Shown here: positions 27,490-36,356 of the stretch, piece by piece
How positions within the stretch are numbered: position 1 is the stretch's first letter
Layout: each line of letters begins with the position of its first letter
Position numbers and translations under genes: made by a program
Origin: Mycobacterium pseudokansasii
GTDB taxonomy: Bacteria > Actinomycetota > Actinomycetes > Mycobacteriales > Mycobacteriaceae
Reading direction: 5' to 3'
Length of the DNA stretch: 64,000 bases
NCBI RefSeq assembly: GCF_900566075.1
Contig: NZ_UPHU01000001.1
Span: 1,364,001-1,428,000, forward strand
The notes under the pieces: model-generated
What the model was told of the DNA's origin: nothing
What the model saw: only the letters and a program-made list of their open reading frames with translations
The model's database searches: none

Positions 27490-29646
27490 TCAATCCAGGC
27501 GGTAGCGGATCAACCGAGAACTGTTGGCCACCACCGCAACCGAGGATGCGTTGTGCAGGATCGCGGCCAGCACCGGGGACAGCGCGCCGCCCGCCCCGAT
27601 CAGCAGTCCGGCGGCATTGACGGCGATGGACATGCCATAGTTCTGCCGGACCACCTCCACCGCCCGCCCACCCAGGTCGCGCACATCGAGCAGCCGCTGC
27701 AGATCGTCGTTGGCCAGTGCCACATCCGCAGTCTCGACCGCGACGTCGGTTCCGGCCAGGCCCATGGCAATCCCGATGTCGGCGGCGGCCAGCGCCGGGG
27801 CGTCGTTGACGCCGTCGCCGACCATCCCGACGACGTAACCGTCGTCCTGCAGCTCGCGCACCACCTCGAGCTTGTCCTCCGGCATCACCTCGGCGCGCCA
27901 CTCGTCGATGCCCAACTCCTCGGCGACCACCTTGGCGATGTCCGGGTGGTCCCCGGTGAGCATGACGATGCGGCGAACGCCGTTGTCCCGCAGCTGCTTC
28001 AGCACCTCGGCCGCCTCGGACCGCACCTCGTCGCGCAGGCTGATCAGCCCCACCAGGGTGCCGTCCACGGCCAGCAGCAGCGGGGTCTCCGCCTGGCGCC
28101 GTAGCGTATCGACCCATTCCGAGGCCTTCTTGGAGACCTTGACGTTCTCCGAACGCAACAGCGACGGGCTGCCCAGCAACAAGGTCCGCCCGTCGGCCCA
28201 GGTGCGCATGCCCAGGCCGACCAGCACCTCGCACTCCTCGTGCGGCGGGATGCTGATCCGGCGTTCCTCGGTCGAGCGGATCACCGCCTCGGCCAGCGGG
28301 TGCCGCGAATGGATCTCCGAGCTGGCGGCATAGGCCAGCACCTGCTCGGGCTCCCAATCTTTGTGCATGGCAATGATATTGGTGACCACCGGCCGCCCCA
28401 CGGTCAGCGTTCCGGTCTTGTCGAACACGATCGCTTCGACCCGGCCGGCTTGCTCGAGGTGCGAGCCGCCCTTGATCAGGATGCCGCGGCGCGCCCCGTT
28501 GCCGATCGCCGCGCTGATCGCCGTCGGGGTGGACAAACCCACCGCGCAGGGGCAGGCGATCAACAGCATGGTCATCGCCCGCCGGACATCCGCGGTGATC
28601 AACAAGGTGATCGCCGAGACGATGAACGAGGCGGGCACGAACCGGCGGGAGAAGTTCTCGCCGATCGTCTGGATCGGGGCCCGATCCTGTTGTGCCTCTT
28701 CGACTCTGGTGATGATGCGGCCGATCGTGGTTTGGTTGCCCACCGCCTGGGCGCGCACCACCAGGCGTCCGCGCACCACCACCGAACCCGCGTGCACGTG
28801 TGTCCCGACGACGACGCTGACCGGCAGGTTCTCCCCGGTGATCGCCGACTGGTTGACGATGGCCTCACCGTCGACCACCTCGCCGTCGACGGGGATGGCG
28901 ACATGGTCGTGCACGACGACGTCGTCGCCGATCTGCACGGTGTCGATGGGCACCTGGACTTCGGCGCCGTCCGGCAACCGAATCCAGGCCGTGTCCTGGT
29001 TGCCGCGCAGCAACTCCGAAATCGCCCGCCGGGTCCGCCGCAAGGTCAGATCCTGCAGGTATTCACCGATGTTGAGCAGCCACAGCACGGTCAGGGCGAC
29101 GACGTTCTCCCGCAGGATCAAGCTGGCGACGGTGGCCGCCGAGACCAGCGCGTCGGTGCCCGCCTTGCCCGAGCGCAGCGACCGCAGCGCACCGCGCAGG
29201 AACGGGTAGCCGGTGAAGATGGTGACGCCGGTGGCGACCATCCGGCCGCTGGGGCCCAGCAGCGGCGGCCGCTTGAACACATAGCGGCGCACCCCGAGCA
29301 GGGCCAGCGCCGCGCCGCCGATGACCATGCGCAGCACGTCGGCGTTGCGGATCTCCGACGAATGCGGCGCCCGCGCCGGAATGAACTCAGCCGCGACGTG
29401 CTGCGCGTCGCTGATCGCCTGCAACACCGCCGAGTGGTCGCAACGTCGCGGCGAGTACCACACGACGACCGACCCGGTGCGCGGGTAGGCGTGCACCACC
29501 CGCACCCCGTTCTGCTTGGCGACGGCCTCTTCGACCGCTACCGCCCGCCGGGAGTTGCCGCGGACCCAGCCCACGTGGACGCGCATGCGTCCGGCGGCGT
29601 CGGATACCACTGCATGAGGCATCGCTTGAGTGATTGCCAGGGTCAT
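27490..29646 (-). CDS. ctpC: Metal cation P1B-type ATPase CtpC
   Basis: 718 aa, identical in length to M. tuberculosis CtpC. It has an N-terminal HMA-like segment (GRMRVHVGWVRGNSRRAVAV), then eight predicted helices with the transport-site LIACPCAVGLSTPTA. Other motifs are the actuator ITGENLPV, the phosphorylated Asp in VFDKTGTLTVG, the nucleotide-binding HPLAEAVI region and GDGVNDAPALAAADIG. It exports zinc or manganese across the inner membrane; reports for M. tuberculosis support Zn2+ detoxification and Mn2+ delivery. It lies 12 bp after pacL1 in one operon. Confidence 0.96.
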   Translation of the reverse strand: MTLAITQAMPHAVVSDAAGRMRVHVGWVRGNSRRAVAVEEAVAKQNGVRVVHAYPRTGSVVVWYSPRRCDHSAVLQAISDAQHVAAEFIPARAPHSSEIRNADVLRMVIGGAALALLGVRRYVFKRPPLLGPSGRMVATGVTIFTGYPFLRGALRSLRSGKAGTDALVSAATVASLILRENVVALTVLWLLNIGEYLQDLTLRRTRRAISELLRGNQDTAWIRLPDGAEVQVPIDTVQIGDDVVVHDHVAIPVDGEVVDGEAIVNQSAITGENLPVSVVVGTHVHAGSVVVRGRLVVRAQAVGNQTTIGRIITRVEEAQQDRAPIQTIGENFSRRFVPASFIVSAITLLITADVRRAMTMLLIACPCAVGLSTPTAISAAIGNGARRGILIKGGSHLEQAGRVEAIVFDKTGTLTVGRPVVTNIIAMHKDWEPEQVLAYAASSEIHSRHPLAEAVIRSTEERRISIPPHEECEVLVGLGMRTWADGRTLLLGSPSLLRSENVKVSKKASEWVDTLRRQAETPLLLAVDGTLVGLISLRDEVRSEAAEVLKQLRDNGVRRIVMLTGDHPDIAKVVAEELGIDEWRAEVMPEDKLEVVRELQDDGYVVGMVGDGVNDAPALAAADIGIAMGLAGTDVAVETADVALANDDLQRLLDVRDLGGRAVEVVRQNYGMSIAVNAAGLLIGAGGALSPVLAAILHNASSVAVVANSSRLIRYRLD

Positions 29647-29658
29647 GTCGAACGTCGG

Positions 29659-29940
29659 TCAGTGGTCGTGGTCGTGGTCGTGAGCAACGGCGGGCGTGGG
29701 CGCCTCCTCGCCGATGCGCTCCCGGGCCTCGGCCATCACATCGGAAAGCTTGAGCCTGGCCGACTCCGCGGCCTCCTCGGCCTTACGAGTGCCACGCAGG
29801 CCCAGCTCCGCGGCCGACACGGCGGTCTGGTGCAACGGGGCCTTGGCCGCCACCTTCTTCAACACCTCGTAGGCGGTGACCCCGGCCAAACCAGTGATCA
29901 CCGTAGTTGCTGCCTTCGCGAAGATCGCCTGCACTGCCAT
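29659..29940 (-). CDS. pacL1: PacL1, DUF1490 partner of the CtpC pump
   Basis: 93 aa, same length as Rv3269. An N-terminal hydrophobic helix (FAKAATTVITGLAGVTAYEV) is followed by an amphipathic Glu/Ala-rich segment (GTRKAEEAAESARLKLSDVM). The C-terminus is the metal-binding tail DHDHDH. Members of this family scaffold and stabilise cognate P-ATPases in membrane platforms and bind zinc through the C-terminal motif. ATG 29940 is chosen over the longer frame (30006) because it gives the family N-terminus MAVQAIFAKA. The promoter side carries a perfect dyad at 30015-30036. Confidence 0.93.
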   Translation of the reverse strand: MAVQAIFAKAATTVITGLAGVTAYEVLKKVAAKAPLHQTAVSAAELGLRGTRKAEEAAESARLKLSDVMAEARERIGEEAPTPAVAHDHDHDH

Positions 29941-30014
29941 TGCTTGAACCTCTCTTTTGGTCTTGTCGTCACCCTGTGGGCTAGATTGCGGTGCCGAAAT
30001 TAACATAGAAATAT

Positions 30015-30036
30015 GGCAATATCAATATGTATTGCC
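30015..30036. promoter_or_regulatory. Candidate metal-responsive operator for pacL1-ctpC
   Basis: A perfect 7-bp inverted repeat GGCAATA / TATTGCC (30015-30021 and 30030-30036) with an 8-base A/T-rich spacer lies 75 bp before the pacL1 start. It sits in an AT-rich island (about 29997-30034) unusual for this genome. Such dyads are typical of ArsR/SmtB-type or Fur-type metal sensors. No regulator gene is adjacent. Confidence 0.55.
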
Positions 30037-30231
30037 CGCCGGTATGTCGAGTCGGCGATCGCCGGCGTCAGCCGCCGAGATCTTCGCTCGCGGCGCAGCA
30101 AGTCGGCATCTGTCGGTAACCGGTACCAGTCCGCGTTCCCTCCGGCATAGTTGGGATCGGTAGCAATCACGATGCACTCAAATGGCTTCAGGCAGGCGCG
30201 TCATCGGGTCGCGCCGGGCGCAAAGGACATC

Positions 30232-30519
30232 ATGAATGGACTGCGGGCAGTTGCGGCCACGGTGGCCGCCAGTTTTGCCGTGGCGGTATTCGCATCGGGC
30301 ACTGCCCAGGCGGACGGCCCCAGCTACCAGGGTGGGAACTGCCCGCCGGGACTGACCTGTACGCACTGGTTCCCCGGTGACCCTCCGCCCCCGGGTAGTC
30401 AGGTGCTCAGCTGGGACTGGAATGTTCCCCACGACTGGTACTGGAATTCCGAAGGCATTGTCGACGTGACGACCAAGACGATGTACCCGTGGCGGGGCGG
30501 CCCGCACCCGACGCCTTAG
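30232..30519 (+). CDS. Small exported protein of unknown function
   Basis: 95 aa. The N-terminus MNGLRAVAATVAASFAVAVF plus ASGTAQADG is a clear Sec signal peptide with an AQA-DG cleavage site. The mature 65 residues are aromatic and Pro-rich (THWFPGDPPPPGSQVLSWDW, HDWYWNSEG) with two cysteines (CPPGLTC). The start ATG 30232 is preferred over upstream codons because it places the signal peptide at the N-terminus. It is divergent from pacL1 and faces the Rv3268-type gene. I do not recognise a family. Confidence 0.7.
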   Translation: MNGLRAVAATVAASFAVAVFASGTAQADGPSYQGGNCPPGLTCTHWFPGDPPPPGSQVLSWDWNVPHDWYWNSEGIVDVTTKTMYPWRGGPHPTP

Positions 30520-30615
30520 CCCTGCTTTCGCCGGGTGCATCATCCTGCAGTCCGCCCGGTTAGTCGAGGCAGATCGTGTCGGCTTCAGCCCGCCATGCCA
30601 CCGGTTGGTGGGTGG

Positions 30616-31341
30616 TTACAGGACGCGGGTGACCTTTTCCACCTCAATCCGGCGTTGCAGCACCCCGGCGTCGGGATTGGCCACCTGTACCAACGAGGCG
30701 CCGACAACGAAAACCGCGAGCAAGCCGTCCACCAGCTCATCGGGTGTGGCCCAAGACGCGCTGGAAAGCACCCGATCGGCTGCCGTCAAACCTCTCGCCG
30801 CTGCTGAGTCACGGCAGTCGGCCAGGACCTGGGTCACCGATCGGCCGGCCAGCGCCGGCCCGGGGTGGCGCTCGGCAATGATCTGGTCGCCGTGCACCCG
30901 CACCGCCGTGGCGTAGTCGGTGACCCCGATCGGCAGGTCGGGTGCCGGCCGGCCGAAGGGATCCAGCGACAGCACCGCCACCTCGCCGCCGGAAACCGCG
31001 GCGTCGGCCTCGTCGAGCCGCTGCGCGGTGCACAGAGCCAGATCGGCCGGGCCGTCGAGCACTACCTCGGCGCCGATCCACCACACCCCCAACAGCGCGG
31101 CCGCCGTCTGCCAGTGGGCCGGCAGGAACACCGCAACCCGGCTGGCCGGCCCGGCCGCCAGCTCGTCGCGCAGCAGGTTCCCGGTCTTGGCGGCCCAATT
31201 CGCCAGGGTCACCGCAGACAGCTCGATGCGCTCGCCCGCGGCCCGAACAGCGTCGTCGTAGTAGGTAATGCGGGGGCCGACCGGGTCGGCCCGCAGCATC
31301 GGATCGAGGATCGCCCCGGACAGTGTGGTCAGTTGATGCAC
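30616..31341 (-). CDS. TIGR03089-type protein, truncated acyl-AMP-ligase-like
   Basis: 241 aa, homolog of Rv3268 (229 aa). It resembles only the first part of adenylate-forming enzymes (ITYYDDAVRAAGERIELSAV, TLANWAAKTGNLLRDELAAG, VAVFLPAHWQTAAALLGVWW) and ends with AVFVVGASLVQVANPDAGVL. It lacks the P-loop and C-terminal domain of active ligases, so catalysis is doubtful. It overlaps the end of lcp1 by 13 bp and is probably cotranscribed with it. Confidence 0.87.
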   Translation of the reverse strand: MHQLTTLSGAILDPMLRADPVGPRITYYDDAVRAAGERIELSAVTLANWAAKTGNLLRDELAAGPASRVAVFLPAHWQTAAALLGVWWIGAEVVLDGPADLALCTAQRLDEADAAVSGGEVAVLSLDPFGRPAPDLPIGVTDYATAVRVHGDQIIAERHPGPALAGRSVTQVLADCRDSAAARGLTAADRVLSSASWATPDELVDGLLAVFVVGASLVQVANPDAGVLQRRIEVEKVTRVL

Positions 31342-32807
31342 TCCGGATTGCCGGAACCCGCGGTCAGGATCGGCGACGGCGGGGGAGCGGTGTCCGAGGC
31401 GCCGGCATTCCCAGCGCTCGACGCGCGGGCGGGCGTCATGGCACCGGTCCCGTTGCCGCCGAGGCCCGAGCCCGGCCCGGTGTAGTCGTTGGCCAGCACC
31501 ACCCGGACCGTTCCCGGCGGTACGGACGAGTCGGCGACGACGGGCAGCCCGCCCAGTTCCTTGGCGACCTGCTGCGCGCCCAGGTCGTCGGTCTTGGCGG
31601 CCCGCACCTGACTGCCCTTCACGTGGCCGCCGTCGTTGTTGCCCACCGATCCGGTGCCGAATCCCTTGGTGCTCAAGACTTCTGAGACCGCCGCCGCCAA
31701 TCCGTTGATGTCGGTGTCGTTGGCCACGTCGGCGGTGGTCTTGGCTGGTGTGTAGGCCAGTTGCTCGGTCTTGCCCTCGTCCTGCTCGTGCAGCAGTCCG
31801 CCGACCCAGTCGGCAACCTGGTGCGGGTCCACCCGGACCACGCTCTGCATGCCGTCGTCGCTCCAGCCGGCGCCGTCGAGCACCGGGATGGTGGCAAAGG
31901 CGACGTTGCCGCCGGAAAGGCTCTGCATCTGCTTGACGAAATCCATGATGTCCCAGCCCGACGACAGCACCACCGAGCGCTGCACGGCCGCCTCCAGCCG
32001 CTTGAGTGTGGCGGGGCTGGACAGCGTCTTGCCGGAGATGACCCGGTGGGCCAGCGAGGCCATCACCGCCTGCTGGCGTACCACCCGGTCCAGGTCGCCG
32101 CGTGGCAGCTCGTGGCGCTGGCGGACGAAGCTGAGCGCTTGCGGACCGTTGAGCTTCTGCCGGCCGGCCGGGAAGTCGGCGCCCGAAAGCGGTTCGTAGA
32201 CAGGATCTTTAAGGCACACGTCGACGCCGCCGAGCGCGTCGGCGATCAACGCGAAACCGAGCAGGCCGATCTCGGCGTAGTGGTCGACCGTGACGCCGGT
32301 GAGTTCGGCCACCGTCTTGATCAGGGCCTCGCGACCCGCTTCGGTGCCCGCCGCGGCGGCCTCGGCCGCGGAAGCGCCCGCTTGGACCAGTCCGGCCCGC
32401 TTGGCCTCCCGGGTCTGGCCGTAGACACCGTTGATCTTGGTCTTGCCCAGGCCGGGGGCCTGGACGTAGGAGTCGCGCGGGATGGATATCGCGGTGGCCG
32501 ACTTCCCGTTGTTGGGGATGCGGATCAGGATGATCGTGTCGGTGTTGGTGGCTTCCTCGTCGCCGGCCCGCAACGTCGCCAATTCCTCGGCGGACAACGG
32601 GTTGCCGTGGGCATCGGTGCGGCTGTCCAGGCCGACCAGCAGAATGTCGATCGCCCCGTCGTCGCCGCCATGGCCCAGCGAGGGTGCGGACATGTGGAAG
32701 ATGCCGTCTTCGAACGACCGGACGTTGGTCCATGCCAATCCGGTGCCGAGGACGACCGCGACGGCCAATGCGGTGCAGACCGCACGAACCACACGTTGCA
32801 CAGGCAT
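31329..32807 (-). CDS. lcp1: LytR-CpsA-Psr phosphotransferase Lcp1
   Basis: 492 aa. One N-terminal membrane helix (VCTALAVAVVLGTGLAW) is followed by the LCP catalytic domain: ILLVGLDSRTDAHG, TDTIILIRIPNNGKSATAIS and the conserved IPRDSYV, then NGPQALSFVRQRHELPRGD. A C-terminal LytR_C domain is at about 370-460 (VRVVLANDYTG). In mycobacteria Lcp1 (Rv3267) attaches arabinogalactan to peptidoglycan. ATG 32807 and GTG 32810 are adjacent candidate starts. It is divergent from rmlD, which makes the rhamnose of the same linker unit. Confidence 0.94.
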   Translation of the reverse strand: MPVQRVVRAVCTALAVAVVLGTGLAWTNVRSFEDGIFHMSAPSLGHGGDDGAIDILLVGLDSRTDAHGNPLSAEELATLRAGDEEATNTDTIILIRIPNNGKSATAISIPRDSYVQAPGLGKTKINGVYGQTREAKRAGLVQAGASAAEAAAAGTEAGREALIKTVAELTGVTVDHYAEIGLLGFALIADALGGVDVCLKDPVYEPLSGADFPAGRQKLNGPQALSFVRQRHELPRGDLDRVVRQQAVMASLAHRVISGKTLSSPATLKRLEAAVQRSVVLSSGWDIMDFVKQMQSLSGGNVAFATIPVLDGAGWSDDGMQSVVRVDPHQVADWVGGLLHEQDEGKTEQLAYTPAKTTADVANDTDINGLAAAVSEVLSTKGFGTGSVGNNDGGHVKGSQVRAAKTDDLGAQQVAKELGGLPVVADSSVPPGTVRVVLANDYTGPGSGLGGNGTGAMTPARASSAGNAGASDTAPPPSPILTAGSGNPECIN

Positions 32808-32874
32808 CACTGTAGGCTACTTGTGCCACAGCTACTTTCTGGGTAGCGCGGGCCGGCGTGCCAGACTCGAACGC

Positions 32875-33789
32875 ATGTCGGGCAGGATCGTGATCACCGG
32901 TGCGGGCGGGCAGCTGGGCCGCGTTGTGGCTGCGCAGGCGGCTCGCGGGGACCGCGAGGTGCTGGCCCGGACGTCGTCGCAGTGGGATATCACCGACCCG
33001 CGCGCGGCCGAGGTGATCATCCGAACCGGCGACATCGTGCTCAATTGCGCCGCCTACACCGACGTCGACGCCGCCGAAAGCGACGAGGCCCGCGCCTACG
33101 CCGTCAACGCCACCGGCCCGGAAGACCTCGCGCGTGCCTGCGCGCGTGTCGGTGCCCGGCTGATCCACGTCTCGACCGACTACGTGTTCAACGGCGACTT
33201 CGGCGGCGCGCCTCCACATCCCTACGAGCCCGGCGACGCAACCGCGCCCCAGAGTGTGTATGCCCGCAGCAAGCTCGCCGGCGAACAGGCGGTGCTGGCG
33301 GCGTTGCCCGAGGCCGTCGTGGTGCGCACCGCCTGGGTCTACACCGGCGGCGACGGCGCGGATTTCGTGGCCGTCATGCGCCGGCTGGCCGCCGGTGACG
33401 GCCCGATCGACGTGGTCAGCGACCAGACCGGATCACCGACCTATGTGGCCGACCTGTCCGCGGCGTTGCTCGAGGTGGCCGGCTCCGGCGTGCGCGGGCG
33501 GGTGCTGCATGCCGCCAACGCGGGTGCCGTCTCCCGGTTCGCCCAAGCTCGTGCGGTGTTCGAAGAATGCGGCGCCGATCCCCGCCGGGTACGGCCGGTC
33601 AGCAGTGCCCAGTTCCCGCGGCCCGCGCCGCGGCCCAGCTACTCGGCCCTGGGTGGCCGGGCCTGGGCAACGGCCGGATTAACCCCGCTGCGGCCCTGGC
33701 GCAGCGCGCTGGCCGCGGCCCTGGCGGCAGCTCGCGGCGCAGTCCCGGGACATCCCACGCAGCGACCGTTACCCTCTACGCGTGACTGA
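32875..33789 (+). CDS. rmlD: dTDP-4-dehydrorhamnose reductase
   Basis: 304 aa, same length as Rv3266c. It is an NAD(P)-binding short-chain fold with VITGAGGQLGRVVAAQA, NCAAYTDVDAAESDEARAYA, VSTDYVFNGDFGG, the catalytic Tyr-Lys in SVYARSKLAGEQA, and RTAWVYTGG. It makes dTDP-L-rhamnose, needed for the arabinogalactan linker. ATG 32875 fits the Rossmann start. It overlaps wbbL1 by 8 bp, whose product uses its sugar. Confidence 0.96.
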   Translation: MSGRIVITGAGGQLGRVVAAQAARGDREVLARTSSQWDITDPRAAEVIIRTGDIVLNCAAYTDVDAAESDEARAYAVNATGPEDLARACARVGARLIHVSTDYVFNGDFGGAPPHPYEPGDATAPQSVYARSKLAGEQAVLAALPEAVVVRTAWVYTGGDGADFVAVMRRLAAGDGPIDVVSDQTGSPTYVADLSAALLEVAGSGVRGRVLHAANAGAVSRFAQARAVFEECGADPRRVRPVSSAQFPRPAPRPSYSALGGRAWATAGLTPLRPWRSALAAALAAARGAVPGHPTQRPLPSTRD

Positions 33790-34672
33790 CGTCTTACCGG
33801 TCGTCGCGGTGACCTATTCGCCGGGCCCTCACCTGGAGCGGTTCCTGGCGTCGTTGTCGCTGGCCACCGAGCGTCCGGTCAGTGTGTTGCTGGCCGACAA
33901 CGGCTCCACCGACGGAACACCGCAGGCGGCGGTCGAGCGCTACCCCAACGTGCGGCTGCTGCCGACGGGCGCCAATCTCGGCTACGGAACCGCGGTGAAC
34001 TTCACCGTTTCCCAGCTCGACCGGCTCGGTGAGGACTGGCTGGACGACTGGGTGATCGTGGCCAACCCGGATGTGCAATGGGGGCCGGGCAGCATCGACG
34101 CCCTGCTGGGGGCCGCCGAGCGCTGGCCCCGCGCCGGTGCGCTGGGTCCGCTGATCCGCGATCCCGACGGGTCGGTGTACCCGTCGGCGCGTCACCTGCC
34201 CAGCCTGGTCCGCGGCGGCATGCACGCGGTGCTCGGGCCGGTGTGGCCGGGCAATCGGTGGACCAAGGCCTACCGCCAGGAGCACCTGGAGCCCAGTGAA
34301 CGGGCTGTCGGCTGGCTGTCGGGTTCGTGTCTGTTGCTGCGGCGCGCGGCCTTCGCCCAGGTCGGCGGGTTCGACGAGCGATACTTCATGTACATGGAGG
34401 ACGTCGACCTGGGCGATCGGCTCGGCAAGGCCGGCTGGCTCAGTGTGTATGTGCCCTCCGCCGAAGTCCTGCATCACAAGGGCCACTCGACCGGACGCGA
34501 CCCGGCGACTCATCTGGCGGCGCACCACCAGAGCACATATATATTCCTGGCGGATCGGCATGGCGGCTGGTGGCGTGCGCCGCTGCGCTGGACGCTGCGG
34601 GGATCACTGGCGGTGCGTTCTCGTCTCATGGTGCGCAGCTCGCGCCGGAAACTAGCAGAAGGGCGGCACTGA
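33782..34672 (+). CDS. wbbL1: Rhamnosyltransferase WbbL1
   Basis: 296-aa GT2 glycosyltransferase: PVVAVTYSPGPHLERFLASL, VLLADNGSTDGTPQAA, metal-binding VANPDVQWGPGSIDALL, and GSCLLLRRAAFAQVGGFDER with YFMYMEDVDLGDRLGKAGW. It transfers rhamnose to decaprenyl-PP-GlcNAc, starting the galactan linker. GTG 33782 overlaps the end of rmlD, and the next gene starts 1 bp after its stop, so rmlD-wbbL1-manB form a tight operon. Confidence 0.95.
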   Translation: MTDVLPVVAVTYSPGPHLERFLASLSLATERPVSVLLADNGSTDGTPQAAVERYPNVRLLPTGANLGYGTAVNFTVSQLDRLGEDWLDDWVIVANPDVQWGPGSIDALLGAAERWPRAGALGPLIRDPDGSVYPSARHLPSLVRGGMHAVLGPVWPGNRWTKAYRQEHLEPSERAVGWLSGSCLLLRRAAFAQVGGFDERYFMYMEDVDLGDRLGKAGWLSVYVPSAEVLHHKGHSTGRDPATHLAAHHQSTYIFLADRHGGWWRAPLRWTLRGSLAVRSRLMVRSSRRKLAEGRH

Positions 34673-34673
34673 G

Positions 34674-35753
34674 GTGGCAACTCGGCAAGTCGATGCGGTG
34701 ATCCTGGTCGGCGGCAAGGGCACCAGGCTGCGGCCGCTGACATTGTCCGCGCCCAAGCCCATGCTCCCCACGGCGGGGCTGCCGTTTCTCACCCATCTGC
34801 TGTCGCGCATCGCCGCGGCCGGAATCGAACACGTCATCCTGAGCACGTCCTACCGGGCCGAGGTGTTCGAAGCCGAGTTCGGCGACGGGTCCAAGCTGGG
34901 TCTGCAGATCGAATACGTGACCGAAGAGCACCCGTTGGGCACCGGGGGCGGTATCGCCAATGTCGCCGGCAGACTGCGTTACGACACCGTGATGGTGTTC
35001 AACGGCGATGTCCTGTCCGGGGCCGACCTGGGCCAGCTGCTGGATTTCCACGACACCAACCAGGCCGACGTCACGCTGCACCTGGTGCGCGTCGGCGACC
35101 CGAGGGCCTTCGGCTGCGTGCCCACCGACGCCGACGGCCGGGTCACCGCCTTTCTCGAGAAGACCGAAGATCCGCCCACCGACCAGATCAATGCCGGCTG
35201 CTATGTGTTCAAGCGCGAGATCATCGGCCGGATTCCGCGGGGCCGCGAGGTCTCGGTGGAACGCGAGGTGTTCCCGGCATTGCTCGCCGACCCCGCAGTC
35301 AAGATCTGCGGCTATGTCGATGCCACGTACTGGCGCGACATGGGCACCCCGGAAGACTTCGTGCGCGGGTCGGCGGACCTGGTGCGCGGCATCGCCCCGT
35401 CGCCGGCCTTGCACGGCCATCGCGGCGAGCAGCTCGTGCATGACGGCGCGGCGATCTCGCCGGGGGCGCTGCTGATCGGTGGCACGGTCGTCGGGCGGGG
35501 CGCCGAGATCGGCCCCGGCGCCCGCCTGGACGGCGCGGTCATCTTCGACGGCGTCAAGGTCGAGGCGGGCAGCGTGATCGAGCGATCGATCATCGGCTTC
35601 GGCGCCCGTATCGGGCCGCGGGCGCTGATCCGCGACGGCGTGATCGGCGACGGCGCCGACATCGGCGCCCGCTGCGAGTTGCTGCGCGGCGCCCGGGTGT
35701 GGCCCGGGGTTTCCATTCCCGACGGCGGCATCCGCTACTCGTCCGACGTCTGA
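34674..35753 (+). CDS. manB: Mannose-1-phosphate guanylyltransferase
   Basis: 359 aa, same length as Rv3264c (manB, sometimes rmlA2). The nucleotidyltransferase domain has AVILVGGKGTRLRPLTLSAP, PKPMLPTAG and the metal-binding VFNGDVLSGADL. The C-terminal left-handed beta-helix shows hexapeptide repeats (GTVVGRGAEIGPGARLDGAV, GFGARIGPRALIRDGVIGDG). It makes GDP-mannose for mannosylated lipids and glycoproteins. The symbol manB is confusing because it is also used for phosphomannomutase. Confidence 0.93.
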   Translation: MATRQVDAVILVGGKGTRLRPLTLSAPKPMLPTAGLPFLTHLLSRIAAAGIEHVILSTSYRAEVFEAEFGDGSKLGLQIEYVTEEHPLGTGGGIANVAGRLRYDTVMVFNGDVLSGADLGQLLDFHDTNQADVTLHLVRVGDPRAFGCVPTDADGRVTAFLEKTEDPPTDQINAGCYVFKREIIGRIPRGREVSVEREVFPALLADPAVKICGYVDATYWRDMGTPEDFVRGSADLVRGIAPSPALHGHRGEQLVHDGAAISPGALLIGGTVVGRGAEIGPGARLDGAVIFDGVKVEAGSVIERSIIGFGARIGPRALIRDGVIGDGADIGARCELLRGARVWPGVSIPDGGIRYSSDV

Positions 35754-35764
35754 GCACCCTCCAA

Positions 35765-35812
35765 CGTGACGCCAGCGTCACGCTCGACCGCGAACGTGAC
35801 GCTGGCGTCACG
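35765..35812. repeat. Double palindrome, probable terminator / dispersed repeat copy 1
   Basis: CGTGACGCCAGCGTCACG at 35765-35782 and its reverse complement CGTGACGCTGGCGTCACG at 35795-35812 can each fold alone or pair together across a 12-base spacer. It sits between the convergent ends of manB and the NUDIX gene, and the NUDIX stop codon is inside it. A related element lies between sahH and tmk. Confidence 0.8.
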
Positions 35813-36356
35813 CTCGGCGGGGCGCTTGAGTCGCTTGGGCGACCAGGTACGCCAGCCCGTGATCGGTTCCGGGTGGTAACTGCTCGGCCGGCCACCACCG
35901 CAGGTCCTCGGACTCCTCGCTGATCGCGATCTGCGCCCCGGCCGGCGCGTGCGCCATGAACTGCAGATCCAGATGACGCGTCGGAACCCCCAGCGAGCAG
36001 GTGACCGGATGGACGTGCACCGCAACGAGTTCGGGCGCCAACCGCAAACCGGTGATCCCGGATTCCTCGGTGGCCTCGCGCAGTGCCGCGGCGACGACGT
36101 CGCGGTCGTCGTCCTCGCAGTGGCCGCCCAGCTGCACCCAACGACCGAAACGGCGATGCAGGCACAGCAGCACCCGGCTGCCGCTGTCGTCGAGCACCAG
36201 CGTCGAGGCGGTGACGTGGCCGGCTTCGCACTCACGCCGGCACGCGTCGGCACGTGCATGTACGAACGCCAGCACGGCATGCCGTAGCGAGTCCTGGCCC
36301 GGATCGGGAGCCTGCCAATCGGTGAGGGTGGCGATCACCGAATCCCGGATGCTCAA
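35808..36356 (-). CDS. NUDIX hydrolase
   Basis: 182 aa with a Nudix box variant: VQLGGHCEDDDRD then ALREATEESGI. The REATEESG core is intact, but the first Glu position is Asp/Arg-like and the spacing is one residue long, as in related mycobacterial proteins. It should hydrolyse a nucleoside diphosphate-linked substrate; which one is unknown. The start is taken as TTG 36356, which overlaps the mamA stop as TTGA and begins [11 protein letters not shown]. An ATG at 36398 would give a 42-bp longer overlapping frame. Confidence 0.85.
   Translation of the reverse strand: MSIRDSVIATLTDWQAPDPGQDSLRHAVLAFVHARADACRRECEAGHVTASTLVLDDSGSRVLLCLHRRFGRWVQLGGHCEDDDRDVVAAALREATEESGITGLRLAPELVAVHVHPVTCSLGVPTRHLDLQFMAHAPAGAQIAISEESEDLRWWPAEQLPPGTDHGLAYLVAQATQAPRRA

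Noticed and set aside
28240..30003. 587-codon plus-strand frame opposite ctpC
   Set aside because: Shadow frame; contains no recognisable domain.
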